A DNA stretch of 64,000 bases from Arabidopsis thaliana (Eukaryota > Streptophyta > Magnoliopsida > Brassicales > Brassicaceae): the NCBI RefSeq assembly GCF_000001735.4, contig NC_003076.8:21021835-21085834 (forward strand), in the 5' to 3' direction. Shown piece by piece: positions 50,309 to 62,650 of the stretch. Made by a program: the position numbers and the translations under genes. The notes beneath the pieces were generated by a model. That model did no database searches and was not told the origin of the DNA. It was given only the letters and a program-made list of their open reading frames with translations. Numbering within the stretch: position 1 is the first letter of the stretch; every line of letters starts with the position of its first letter.

Positions 50309-52297
50309 ATGATGGCGTCGGATCCAAAACTGAAGGCTGAGATCGGAGCCGATGGTCTTGCAAGAGAAGCTCCTGTTATTGCTTACACAGAGAAGGTAAA
50401 CTTGAATCTTCATGTATTATCAGAACAAGTGTTGGTGTGATGCTCTTTTACCTGAACGCGTATTTGATGATTTTGTATGGATCAGATAATCGAGGAAGAG
50501 CAAGTTCAGCTGAGGAAGTAAGTAATGTATCTAAATCTGGGATTATATTTGATCGCTTTGTTCAATTTTTAAAGGAATGTAGTGTACATTTTACGATCTT
50601 AGCTTCTCTCCAGCTAGCTTAATCATAAGTCTCAGCTAGTGTTTACTTGCTTTACGAGTGCTTTTTCTTCCTGTTTCTTAGACGTGGATAAATTTTATGG
50701 AGGAAACACTTAAAGTTACTGAAGAACTGGTCCTTAGTTATTACCGAATCATTTGGAACGCTGTTGCTCTAAGAATGTGAATGTAGTTGTTTCTTTAGCT
50801 CGTCTTCTGTGTAACTTTCTTTTAATGAGATTCTATATGTCATCATATTCTAGATACATTGAGGAGAACTATACAAAAATTAGGGATGTTGAAAGGGAAT
50901 TTGGAAACCTTTCAATGGAATTGAAACTCACTGCTGGACCTAAGAAAGCAGGTTGGGCAAGTTTACTTCTTTTTTCCACTCAATGTGACATGGTTTATTA
51001 GTTTTGTTACATGGAACAGCCTTATTGATTAAAATTTTTATTTTGTTCTGTTGTCAAATCCTAAAGCAATGGAACACTTGAGAAAGAAAATCGAAGTCTC
51101 AACTGAAAGGATCCATGCTGCTAAGTTGAAAGAAGAAGAAGCGCGAAAGGTTTCTTTGTCTCTCTTTGATTAATATATCTCAACGTTTTCTATTGTTATG
51201 TTCTGTCTGACCTTACATGGCTTGTAGACTTAGACTAGTATTAGGTGGATGTGATGCTGATATCTATACCTGTTAATGCCGCATAGCAGAATAAGTCAGA
51301 TGACTCCTATCAATGGATATTTCAAATATCATGGTCTCACGGTCTTGTAATTACTTTCAAACATGACTGAGTAAACGAATGTTTTGCTTAACTTTCCTTT
51401 TCAAGTTCAACGATGCTGTTAGTTTTACTTTCCAATGACGGAGTACCAAGTTTCATGTTGTGCTGTGACCTATAGGCATTTAGCTATTCTTCAGATTGTT
51501 TAACCCCTACCTCTGAAGTCTAGAGATTGTAAATTAACTTCTTTCTTTTTAGGCATTTGAAGCAGCATCAAAAGTTGTGAAGGATGAAGAAGCAACAAAA
51601 CAGAGTCTTTGCGAAGATTTAAACAGTCTGGTAAATATCTTTTCTGAAACTGATAATGGGAATTGATTTTTTCCCATTGAGCGACATTCAAATCACTATC
51701 TTTTGTAAAATTATAAATGTAGGTACAACAAAGCAGCAATACGCAGTACGCCAGACTTGAGGAATTGAAAAGAAGACTAGAAGCGTTGAATCCAAATCGA
51801 TCATCTACTTCTATTCAGCAAGTAAACAATCTCTTCTTCTAGTTAACATTACATCTGTTTGTAGTAAGGCAACTTATTCTAACTGTAGAGACACCAGATA
51901 ATTCCTGCATGAGTATGTTGATAACCACAGCTAATACTTTGCAAAATGTTACATGAACAATCAAATCTATTTGCTTGACAATCAGTGATGCACGAAAGAT
52001 GCTTTTAACATCTTACATTTTTTCATTCATATTTAGGTGCAAGAACCGGAGACTAAATCTGTAGTAGACAGCGCACCAGCAGCCAATGCGAACCAAACTC
52101 ACCCGGGAAAACCTGAAAATAACCACGGGAACGAGGAAGGTGGTAAAGAACATGGACAGAGACCAGCAACAGCTGAAGGAGAATCAAAAGCGAAAAAGAA
52201 ACCACAGAATCAAGGGAGGGGAAGAGGAATTGGAATAATGAACAAAGGCAGAGGAGGTTGGACAGGTGCTGGATTCGATGTCGATGGTAGAAATTGA
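50309..52297 (+). CDS. Coiled-coil protein with Gly/Arg-rich tail, function unknown
   Basis: Coding exons are 50309-50395, 50486-50517, 50854-50951, 51067-51149, 51553-51630, 51723-51821 and 52037-52297, giving 245 residues. Residues of about 30-150 are rich in Glu, Lys, Leu and Ala with heptad-like spacing (EEEQVQLRKYIEENYTKIRDVEREFGNL ... KLKEEEARKAFEAASK) and should form a long coiled coil. The tail (160-245) is Asn/Gly/Lys-rich and disordered, ending in an RG-type stretch (GRGRGIGIMNKGRGG) that could bind RNA. There is no signal peptide or membrane segment. The gene starts MM; the second ATG at 50312 would serve equally well. I do not recognise a named function. Confidence 0.87.
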
Positions 52298-55190
52298 GAT
52301 ACATATATCTAGATAATCCATATACCGAAAGCGTCATTTCGAATCAGAAGTATGTCAAATATATTGTTACCAGGTATGTTCTATCATCTTTTAACATCGA
52401 TGGACCAGTACGTAGCCACAAAGACTTCTCATTTTCTCATACACTTGTGTTACTGAAAAGAAATCCATCCAATCATATTTGGACTGTTCATTGATCATCT
52501 CTTGTGTATGTCTCCAATTTTGTGCAATTGGGTTTGATGTAATAATCTGAGAACAGTTAAGTTTGATTGTCTAAGAGGTTAGAGTGAGGCATGATTCGTT
52601 ATGGTATGGAGAGCAAGTTTCATATGATTAGTAATCATACTATTCGATCTTTAATACTCGAAAGTTATAAAGATATGAATCGCAAATTTGGGCTCTCTAA
52701 CTTGGTCAAAACGAAAAATTGGGATCTCCTGAATTAACTAACTGGAACTGGTGGTAGATTAAGGTCAAAAGAGTGACAGTAAATCTTAATGCTTCTTCTC
52801 TTGCTCTGGTATAACATATCAAAATACTGTTTTCGAGCTAAAAGTGAACCTGTGACCGATCTGTGTCAGGGGAGTCCACAAGTGGAACCCAGTTTTTGAC
52901 GTCACTCAAAATTTGTTGTATTAACAAAGTTTTTGTTTTGTAGTAAATCTTGAAATGTATACTTGGGAAAAATATTTGGAGATTTAATCCAATTCGAAAA
53001 TTGGATATTTATAATTTCTAGGATGTGTAATTTGGTTTAACTCAGAATATAAAAGCTTCTGTCTGGATTTGGTATGTGTAAATTTGATTTATATCAGAAA
53101 TAAAAGATCATGTCTGGATTTTCATATATAATTTAGAACATACAGTATATGTAAAAAGATATATATTATAATAGAAAGAAACCTCAAGCAATATAAAAAT
53201 AGATCATTTTTAAAAAGGTTGGAAATATATTTTTTAAATGCTTTCAATATTTGTGATCTAAAAAGCTTAGGTGATGTATGTTATTTTTTTCCAATTTCAA
53301 ATTTTTGATATAATATTTAAAAAATTTAAAACTGTATATTATAGTTTTGATTAGTAGACAAACAAAAAATAGTTTTGATTATTTTAGATATTATTTTTAA
53401 GATTGTGGACCGTATATCCTGAAGTTTTTGGAAGTCTTCAAATTTGTAGTATTAACAAGTTTTTTTTTCTTATAGTTAAACATCAAAAGTGTCATTTTCG
53501 CCTTTAATTTCCTACTCGTGCTTCATTTCATGTGGCAGTAATGGTTACATTTATAATGTCTGATCTTCCTCTAACTACCCTTTTGATTCCATTGCATTCT
53601 GTTTAATATCTTTGTTTTTTGTCTTTACTTATATACATTCATCAATTTGAAAAATCCCATAAAACAAAAAACTTACTTCTACTTTGTTTCAAAAATAAAC
53701 GCATTGAATTAAACATATGATTGCGTTCCCTCATAATACACCATTTTCTTTTCTGACGAGTAATGAATCATATGGTTCCAAATATGCATCCCATCAATTA
53801 AATACTTGCCACGATACAAAAACTCATAACAATAATGATGTCTCATGATAATACTGCGAAACATAAACATAAGGAATTGGTATAATAGATATTCAAAAGT
53901 TATCGAAAACGCGAATATGGCGGGATTAGTAGGACCAAAATGTCGTGAAAACCCTGCAGTACAGTAATGAAACTTTTATCTTGATTTGCCGTCGACAATA
54001 CTCTAAACACTGACTTGCCTATAAAACAACCATTCTACTATTGGGACACTGTTGTTTATAAGCAACAAGACAAATCATGCTTTGCCCCACGATCCTCCAA
54101 AACTTTATGTTATATAATGAAACAATGAATTATTTAGGTAAAATGTGGTCCCAATAACTCGATTTCCACTGTGGTTGTGTAATGACTTCACTATGAGAAG
54201 GACTCTGATACACATATCCCTTTCTCTTCCAAGTGGGATTGTTTTTTTTTCTTTCTAATTTTTGAATTTAAGCAGCTTCTATCACTATCGCTTTCAAAAA
54301 CCTCTTGATGTTTCGATCTTTTCTTGAGGTCGATAGATTTGATTGATCCTCAAAAAAAATCCTAATTTATTAACATAGGGCCCTTACGTTTCATCTATTT
54401 TTAGTACCTACTTACCCTAGATTATGGTAAATATTGATGTTTTAGTGATGTTGCAATTTCGTTAACAGCTGGGACATACATATGGTGTTACAATAACTAG
54501 GTGAGAATTTGTCGTCGATTTGATGAGGCAAATCATTTTTAGGCCGAATTTATTAAAACACAATCACTAATCATGAATGATAAGATCATCATTTGTAATA
54601 TGATAGATTCATTACTCTAATAGTGATGTAACAGGCGATGAAGATAAACAAAAAAATAATTACTAAAATGCTTTTAAATTCAGTCTTATATAACATCTTA
54701 AATAGCGCTCATTCCACTTCAAAATGTTGATATATAAATTTTAGATTTCAGAAAGAAAAAATTGTTGTGTTTAACTATATGTTAGACCTATTTATAGTTT
54801 TGTAATTTTGTATGGTCAAAAAATAATAATATTGTACTTAATTCACATTGTTTATCTTATGTATAGTTATTACATATAAATTTAAATTAATAAATATGAA
54901 AAATTTATAATAGTTTAAGAAAACAAAGCAAAAAGATTCTTAATATATTACCATGTATAAGAGATTTGAAAATGCTAATGAGATTTGAAATTAACTCTAT
55001 TTATTTATATGAGTAAACAAAATCTTAAATCAAATAAAATGTTATGGTATATTAAATTTGATGCAAAATATAGATGGTATTAACTATGAAGGATATCTTA
55101 ATATGCATGATTGCTTGTGTCAAGGATCTATTTATGTACAGTTATATATACTCATTAATCACCCTGTAATATCTTGTTCTTCATTCTCTG
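52298..55190. other. Intergenic, upstream of the defensin-like gene
   Basis: About 2.9 kb of AT-rich spacer. A tandem duplication lies at 53023-53121 (listed separately). No coding frame with a recognisable domain was found. The final part, from about 55080, reads like the end of a copia-type LTR. Confidence 0.5.
53023..53121. repeat. Imperfect tandem duplication of about 50 bp
   Basis: Two units, 53023-53071 and 53074-53121, share ATGTGTAA(A)TTTG(G/A)TTTA ... TCAGAA ... TAAAAG ... TGTCTGGATTT with a handful of differences. Confidence 0.8.
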
Positions 55191-55205
55191 TATGGTATTA
55201 GAGCC
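55142..55205 (+). mobile_element. Probable Ty1/copia LTR end with a primer-binding-site-like word
   Basis: A TATA-like TTATATATA (55142-55150) is followed by a T/C-rich segment (CTTGTTCTTCATTCTCTGTA) and TGGTATTAGAGCC at 55193-55205. Plant copia elements have TGGTATCAGAGC(C), complementary to initiator tRNA-Met, directly after the 5' LTR; here one base differs. No retrotransposon coding sequence follows, and the LTR 5' end was not found. The defensin-like gene starts 104 bases downstream, so its promoter may derive from the LTR. Confidence 0.42.
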
Positions 55206-55308
55206 TTATTACATTCATCTACAAAAGAACCAACAATTCTCGTTTTATTCTAAGTGGATTTACCAAAATTTTCATAGTAATTTATATTGTAGGAACTTAT
55301 ATCAAAAG

Positions 55309-55668
55309 ATGATGTCTTCGAAGTCTCATTTTGTTGCTCTTCTCTTGATCATTTTTCTCATTGTTAATGTTCAATCTACTCGTAAGTTTTTTTTTCCTTA
55401 TCCTAAAAATTGCATATTTTCCAGTATATATAGGTATCATCAGTGTTTATAATATAATCACCCAAAAAGCATAACAATTATATGTAACTAATATATTTAT
55501 AATTTGATTGATTTAACAGGGATTATGGATGATTCAAGCGATTGTGTATTCAAAGGACCATGTCAAAGGAGGTCAGATTGTTACGAAAGGTGTGGATTGA
55601 AACCACCTTCTAGAGCTGCTTTGTGTCAACCTATGGGACTCCAAGGCCGTGTATGTTGTTGTCTCTAA
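55309..55668 (+). CDS. Defensin-like secreted cysteine-rich peptide
   Basis: Coding exons are 55309-55381 and 55520-55668, giving 73 residues. Residues 1 to about 22 form a hydrophobic signal peptide (HFVALLLIIFLIVNVQS). The mature part has eight cysteines spaced C-x5-C-x5-C-x3-C-x10-C-x9-C-C-C, consistent with the four-disulfide defensin-like class, though the tail CCC is unusual. The single intron lies just after the signal peptide, as in most DEFL genes. The probable role is secreted antimicrobial or signalling peptide. An alternative start is the second Met at 55312. Confidence 0.88.
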
Positions 55669-57584
55669 AAATCTGCAACTAAATATGATTGACAATATGT
55701 TCAAGGTTTGAAATAAAATATTATATCATCTAAATAATCACCCAATGTATTATTATTTTCACATCACATGTCTCAGTATGTATGCAAATCGAATATGAAT
55801 TAGACAGAATATAAAATAAAACTTTGAATGACTGTATGACTATTATATAAGAATGTTTTGATTTGCTTAAAATTTAAATTAAAGAAACATGTTTTTATTG
55901 ATGTAAACAGTCTATCAAATAGTATAGATAAAAACTAAATATTATGGATTTGCACAACTGTTGATAGGTAATTTTTATACTTTTCTTCTACATGTACAAG
56001 AATCTATCATGTGAAACGTCCCATGCACATACTTTGGTCGTTCCACAAACTGAATCTGACATTTGAATTTGTGTTTTCCTTTGCACAAATTAAATCAACC
56101 ACCAAAAACACTATTTGTCATGTCCTTGTAACTACTACGATGGTTACGTTGGACCGTTTCAAACATTTTATACATTCTAAAATAAAAATAAAGTCTTAGA
56201 TATGATTCTACTTTAAGAGTATATTATAATATACTAAGAAACATGCTTTCCACAGTTCAATTTTTATTTTGAACCAAACTTCTCGACAATTTTTCTTTTC
56301 CTACTACAATTTAGTAATTACAAAAATGAAACTGATCTCCATTTTTTTATACCAAAATATATCATTAAAACATAGACTCTCTTAAAGTAGAGGCATTGTG
56401 GGGCTGCTCTACTTGAAAATGTGTAAAATACAAACTTGGATAATGGAGTATTAAGTGTGTAAGAAACAAATGATCTAGAAAACATGTGACTTTGTGTAAA
56501 ACGACTATAAAATAAAACAAAACTTTATATGCATAAAGAAAAGTTCAACTTCCAATCCTAATAGAAAGTGTAAGATAAGCTTGAACAAATTTTAGTAACA
56601 TAATGCGATTTCTTTTTGCGTGGAAAGAGAATTCAAACTTTACTTAAAACTTAAAAGCGATATAGACACAACTTTAATTATTGTCAACGGTCTCAAAACT
56701 CGTCATTAATACAATAGAATAGAATTACATCATAATGTCATGCAAAAGATATTGTTCTTTTATCCTTTTCAATACATACAAATATACAATATAGTAAAAA
56801 AAAGATACGTGTAAAAAAAATTGTGCCCCAAAGAAAACAAAAGGACCAGCCCAAAAAACCTCAAAAGACATAAATCCTAGAAAATACAAAGACATCGAAG
56901 GTCTACACAATAGTTGAAAATTGTGGTGATGTATTGTACATTAACCTAACTAACCATCTCGGTACCATGAAACAAACTGCTTGCATATATTGAGAATATT
57001 CTGTTACGTAAGCTAAACAAAATGGTTCACGAGTTTGAAAATCCCCAAAAAAAGAAAGAAAAAAACAAGTTTTTTAATTTTATTTTTTAAACTTGAACAC
57101 ACAAAATTAAGTAGAAAAAGGAGAGAGAGACATGAAGTGTGAATGGTCTTGAAATGATATTGTAAAAACACTCAAGCTGTCTACTTCATAGAGAGAGATG
57201 TGTGGCCATCGTTATCTAATAACTCCTACTTACTAACTATTTTACAGTTTCATAAAATTTCGTAATTATTATCTTCTTCTTTGCAACACATTTTCTGTCA
57301 CATTAAATATTCTTCACCATCCTCATGTTCGATTCCCAATGTAAGAGAGAGAAGAGAGAATTGCAGAGAAGATAGCTGCTTCCAACATCTCTTGTCTGGT
57401 AATTTAAAACTCAAGAACCAAAAACAGACACAAAAAGTAACCCAAGTTTAGATTCAACTTAGCCACTTGCTTGGGTTTTTGATCCATCCACCATTCTTCT
57501 TACAATTTTTTCCTGTCAGTCCCATATTTACTGTACAACGTTTAAGCTTAACAAAAAAAGTTGTAAGACTTTTTCTTACTCAAA
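55669..57584. other. Intergenic, TRM24 upstream region
   Basis: About 1.9 kb of AT-rich spacer. GAGA/purine-rich stretches at 57120-57200 and 57345-57375 probably belong to the TRM24 promoter and leader. No gene was recognised; frames at 56011-56199 and 56725-56910 (minus) have no domain. Confidence 0.55.
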
Positions 57585-59644
57585 ATGGGAAGAGACTGCG
57601 GCATGTTCGATGACGGCCATGGCAGTGAAGGTGGTGGCCGCGGTGGAGCCTTCTCTTCCTCAAGGTCAAAGAAAACAGCAAATGGATGCATGGCTGCTTT
57701 TTACCACTTATTTGATTCTCATCATCATCTCACCATTGATTCTCCTTCAAGGTCAAAAGGTATATACTCTTTCTTCTCACAAAGCTTAAGTTGAATTTCA
57801 TAAGCATATATTTGTGTTGGTTTTTGAGAAATACGTAAGTGTTGTTGTTCTTGTTGTCATTGTGAAATTTGCAGGCTTGAAGTTGATGGAAGAGTCTCTA
57901 CCATCAACAACCTACAAAGACAAAGAAATTTCGAACATTCCAGTAAGTAAAAAAACTTAAAATGGATTACTAATTTGTCTGATTTTATTGGTTGAGGTAA
58001 TTTTCTGATAATGATCTTGAAATTGTAGGTAGGCATGAGAGTGAAAACAGATACAGGGACAAAGAGTTCAAGACTCAGAGCTCTTGTGACTGATAGTTCC
58101 ACTTCTTCATCTGAAATCTGTAACTCACCAGGAAGCAAAACACCAAACTTGGTGGCTAGACTAATGGGTCTTGATCTTCTTCCTGATAAAACTGACCTTA
58201 ACCATTCACTGTCAGATCTTCATACCATGTCAAGTCATCATATCACAAGCCATAGACTTTCCAAGAAAGGCACACGATCTTTACCGGTTAGCCCTAGAAT
58301 CTCCTCTGCTCGGAAATCTGATTTCGACATTCATCGCCTCTCTCTTCAGCTGAACAGAGAAAAAGAGTTTGGGCGTTCAAGGCTGAAAGAAGACCAAGAG
58401 GAGAGTCACAGTCCAAGAGATTACGCGAGGCAGATAGTTAAACAAATCAAAGAGAGAGTCGTCACAAGAAGAGTCGTCGGTATGGATATAACAAACTCGG
58501 TGAAAAACAGAGAAGCAAGACCATCACACGAGCTTAGAAGAGACACAACAGTTTCTTGTTCACCAAGAACTAGGTTTTCAGAGAAAGAGAACAAACAAAG
58601 CACCAGTCATAAACCTAATTCATCATCTTCTTCCAGACCAGAACCGATCATTCAGAAGCCAAAGCCAACACCAGTGATTCTTGGAGAGAAACAGAGCCAG
58701 AACAGAGTAAAACAAAGGCAACTAAAACCCATCAACCTGTGCAAGAAGGCAGAGACTGAAACAAGACGTCCCATAAAGCCTTCTCCAACATCAGATATTC
58801 GAAACAGGAAGCGAGAGACTTTCTTGTCTGATTCTAGAGACGTGAAAGCCAAGCCTTTACACAAGATCAAGAAGTTTAAGAAGATACCAAAGTCAAATGA
58901 TCTTGAAAACATCTCTGCCACAAGACCTCCTCATCAACAGGTACAATCTATTTCAAGTTTCTCTCTAACTCTCACACACACTAAATTTTCAACCTTTGAT
59001 AAATCCCTTTTCGTGGTTTTTTCAAGATTAACGAAAGAGAGCGACTAATATCGAATGAAGCAGCATCGATACGCTCTAGTTCGATGCACAAAACCGAGAA
59101 GAATAGTCCACAAGTAGCGAGGAATCACAAATTCGACGATGCAGCCACTGAAATCAATTCTGAACAAGACTATATCATAAGAATAATGAATCTTGCGGGA
59201 ATCAAGAGTGACTCACAAGCAATGCTCGATCTTTCGATTTTCCGCAAACTAGAGCATTTTGGAGATTATCCATCAGGAACATTGGCTCTAGGATGCAATC
59301 GTAGGCTATTGTTCGATCTAGTGAACGAGATTCTGATTGAAACCGTGGCGAAACGACGCGGAAACTATCAGGGATCGGAGCTAATCAGCGAGCTCTGTTC
59401 CGCTGTAGCGAGATATAGTACTAAGTGTTATCCAGTTCCTGAAGAGATTGCTTTAGTAGACGTGAAACGTCTTCTAGAGAAGAAGAAGAAGCTTGAAGAG
59501 GAAGGAGAAGAGATCATCGTAGAGATTGAGCGGGAGATCATAGACGCGCTTGTGCGAGAAACTTTGTCCGAATTAAGTCTTAACAAGAGATCAAACAAAA
59601 CGACGTCGGACGGAAAGTTGAATCATTATGTACTATTAGAATAG
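57585..59644 (+). CDS. TRM24: TON1-recruiting-motif/LONGIFOLIA-like protein (TRM24)
   Basis: Coding exons are 57585-57759, 57875-57942, 58029-58940 and 59027-59644, giving 590 residues. TRM proteins recruit TON1 and PP2A to microtubules and influence cell division planes and cell shape. The conserved VARLMGL motif (123-129, in PNLVARLMGLDLLP) marks the N-terminal DUF3741-like block. The middle is Ser/Arg/Lys-rich and disordered. The C-terminal DUF4378-type domain (about 434-583) contains YIIRIMNLAG, LDLSIFRKLE, RLLFDLVNEIL and the closing helix EIEREIIDALVRETLSEL. Family placement is firm; the numbered name rests on the locus order. Confidence 0.88.
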
Positions 59645-60009
59645 TTTCTTTATTGGGCCATTTGTATTATTTCTGTAATTCCCACATTTGTGTTATTTGT
59701 ATAAAAACATTTTCCTCAAAACCAAAAAAAAAGAAGATGGATTAAAAAACCGCAGAAAAAGAACAAGTTTTGAATATAGTAGAATAAATAAAAATCGATT
59801 TTACTTAATGAAGAATAGAAAACAGAAACTTAAGAGTTTACATTACATTACATCCACAAACAAAAGCATAGTTAGAACTCTTACACATTACATTATTCTG
59901 AGTTTATACGAAAAGACAAGTGATTGAAATTTTGAAACACTATTACTCATATACATAACATTAATTGAGATAGATAGCTAGAAATGACGTTTAATGACCA
60001 AGGACGATT
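59645..60009. other. Convergent 3' ends of TRM24 and AGL72
   Basis: TRM24 (plus) and AGL72 (minus) end tail to tail, 365 bases apart. The spacer must hold both 3'UTRs, which may overlap. A long open frame here (59688-59927) is A-rich and not convincing. Confidence 0.6.
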
Positions 60010-62292
60010 TTATGGTCGGTTCTTCAGAAATCCAATAAATAGATCAGTTTCAACATCCTCTTTCTCTTTGCTTCCCGACGGCATCCCCATTGGTCTTTCT
60101 CCAACCTGGCATAAGTGAGTATAAATTGTTTTCTTAATTTGCATAAATAATTAGGGAAACATAAAACAATCATAATTAAGTATATAACCACTTAATTATA
60201 TAACCACAAAAAAAAAAAAAAAAGTATATAACCACAAAACAAGACATTTTGGTTGAAGCATAATCCGCCATATTCCAAGTTCCTCCATACATAGGTTAAA
60301 CTATTTTTTTAATGAAATGGGTTCAAGTTACAATGTTTAGTTCCATTTGTACGCATTTATGACTATATAACACACATATGGGTATAGAAACTGGACCATA
60401 TGGTACATACCTTTAGAGAAAGCCTGACTCTCTCGTCCTTGAGTTCCCTCTCCTAATTTTTAAAGAAGAGAGATCAAGTTATTAAAACACATGGCAATGG
60501 ACAAGAGATCCAAACAAAATCAAATTGTAATTATTCTTACCTTGGCTTTTAGTTTCTGTAGCTCATCTTCATATAACTTAGCCTACCAATATCAACCAAT
60601 ATAGAATCCAAAGAAAACTAAGCAATAACACCGTGATTTTGAAAGTAAAATCTCATTACATTGTAAAATGGTAAATCAATTTTGTATTCTGTTACCTTTC
60701 TTAATCTAACCATATGAAGGCTTTTCTCTATCTGTGTGGCTATCTCTGAAAGTTCTTTTACCGAACAAGAATCCAAACTTTGTCCCATCATCTTCCTAAC
60801 AAAGCCACATTTTCAAAATTGACACACATCCTTTAGTAACTACTTGAAAATCAACTCTATCATAAAATATTTGAAAAGAAATATGACAATGATATATATA
60901 CAAACCGGTTATGGACTTCAAGCACTTCAATCTTTTTCACCATTGTCACCATTTCCTTCTTTAGCCCCTGTATATACAAAATGTTTGTACCAAATGTCAC
61001 AAAAGTAAAGCCAAAATGTGACTAAAATTATTTTCAACTTAAGTTGGACATGATACATGCAAAAAGGTTTGTAAGTCATTTATGAAACTAGAGTAATAAT
61101 TGAAGAGAATTGTTATATAGAAAGGAACCTGCACGTATTGCTCTATAGGATGAGTTTCTGCAACAAAATACTCTCTCTTGTACTCAGCGTATCGCTTTAT
61201 CGTGTTCCTGATACTAAGACAATTCTCAAGAAAAGCTTCATTAGTTTGTGAGATTAGGTTGAATAATATCTGAATACTCTCTTGCATGGTTAATCATGTC
61301 ATCACTAGTTTATATATTGGTTAAGATAAACTAGACATTTATTGGATATGTTTGCATGTGTGTTTGAGTGTGTGAATTTTTCGGATATAAACCTAGCTAG
61401 ATATGCATCAAAGTATCCATGATTGATTTATCGTGATGATGTTATTATGCAAATCATTCTCCCCGACCATATGCATACATGAGCTGTCCGACCATAAAGG
61501 TCGAATTAGACTATGGGAGGCATTAAATATAGAAGTTCGACTCAGAACATGAACACACAGTTGAACTATCATATATAAAGTTTATCAAAAAAAAAAGTAT
61601 CATATAGAAAGTGCCAAAAAAAATCATATTCACACTAATCTATTTCTCATATATATACTACATGATTTATATTTATGTTCTTAACTATGAAAATCCATTT
61701 GAATAGATTAACATATACATTATATGTCAAATGGTTTGTGGGTTTCCGTTTCATGACACTTTGAGTTCCAACGTAGAATAAGGCTCAATATTCAATAATC
61801 TATATTTCTGAAAACCCTAATTAATTCATAATATGAACAACAAGTGGAACTATAAAATGTAAAAAGAACCGGAAGTAAAAAGAGGAAAATAATTGTTAAC
61901 AAAAAAAATCTATAGAACATAATATAAAAATAAAATTGAAAGATGCAAATTTTGGGAAATCTTACCTAGATATCTCTAGTACTACTTGGTCTGAAAGATA
62001 TTACACTACACAAGTACTATAATGACAACAAATATCAACATCATAAAAAAATATTGAAATAGTATAATAAAGATTGGAGTAATTAATCAAGCTGAAATTA
62101 AGAATCTTACTCGGAGCTAGCGAATTCATATAATCTTCCTTTCTGAGAGAAGATCATAGCTGCCACTTGAGCATCACATAGAACAGAAAGCTCATGAGCC
62201 TTCTTAAAGAGACCACTCCTTCGCTTCGAAAACGTGACTTGTCTACTTGTCACGTTCTCAATCTTCTTGATTTCGATCTTTCCTCTCACCAT
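60010..62292 (-). CDS. AGL72: MADS-box transcription factor, SOC1 clade (AGL72)
   Basis: Coding exons on the minus strand are 62292-62111, 61213-61129, 60967-60906, 60795-60696, 60582-60541, 60452-60411 and 60105-60010, giving 202 residues. The MADS domain (1-60, [49 protein letters not shown]) binds CArG boxes. Exon 2 starts DIRNTIKRY, and the keratin-like K box for dimerisation spans about residues 90-165. The C-terminus [10 protein letters not shown] (188-197) is the SOC1 motif, placing it in the TM3/SOC1 clade that promotes flowering. The first coding intron is about 900 bases, typical of MADS genes. Exon lengths 62, 100, 42 and 42 match the standard MIKC pattern. A second acceptor 6 bases away in exon 2 was rejected because it would lose the conserved DIRNT. 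Confidence 0.94.
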
Positions 62293-62304
62293 TTCAGTTA
62301 CTTC

Positions 62305-62649
62305 CTACAAAACCAATCCAGATTTGATAAGAGATTTATGGAAACCCTAACTAAATGTGAAAGATTTGTTGGCAGATCAGAGAAACAAAGTCACAAGAAT
62401 CCAAAAGTCAAAAACCAGAAACGGTTTCTTGCTTGAAAACCAACCGTGAGAACTTTACCAAGAAAATGTGGGAAAATCTGAGAAACAAAAGGTAACTCCC
62501 AAAACCCCTTTTGAGAGCTAGTTTTGTCGAGATTCGCTTTAAAAATTCACTCAAGAAGACGAATTTGGATAGATAAGGAATAATTTACATAAGAAGGAAA
62601 AGAAAAATAATTTGATGGAAATTGAAATCAGAAAAAGCTTTGTGTTTAC
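62305..62649 (-). other. 5'UTR intron of AGL72
   Basis: On the minus strand, AGAGAG|GTAAACAC (donor GT at 62649-62648) and TTTTGTAG|GAAGTAAC (acceptor AG ends at 62305) flank a 345-base intron whose 3' end is 12 bases before the ATG. SOC1-clade genes commonly carry such a leader intron. Inferred from splice consensus. Confidence 0.55.
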
Positions 62650-62650
62650 C

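Noticed and set aside
61208-61212. Alternative acceptor at ATCAG|GAACACG for AGL72 exon 2
   Set aside because: It keeps the frame but loses the DIR residues of the conserved SSDIRNTI junction; the TTAG acceptor gives the family sequence.
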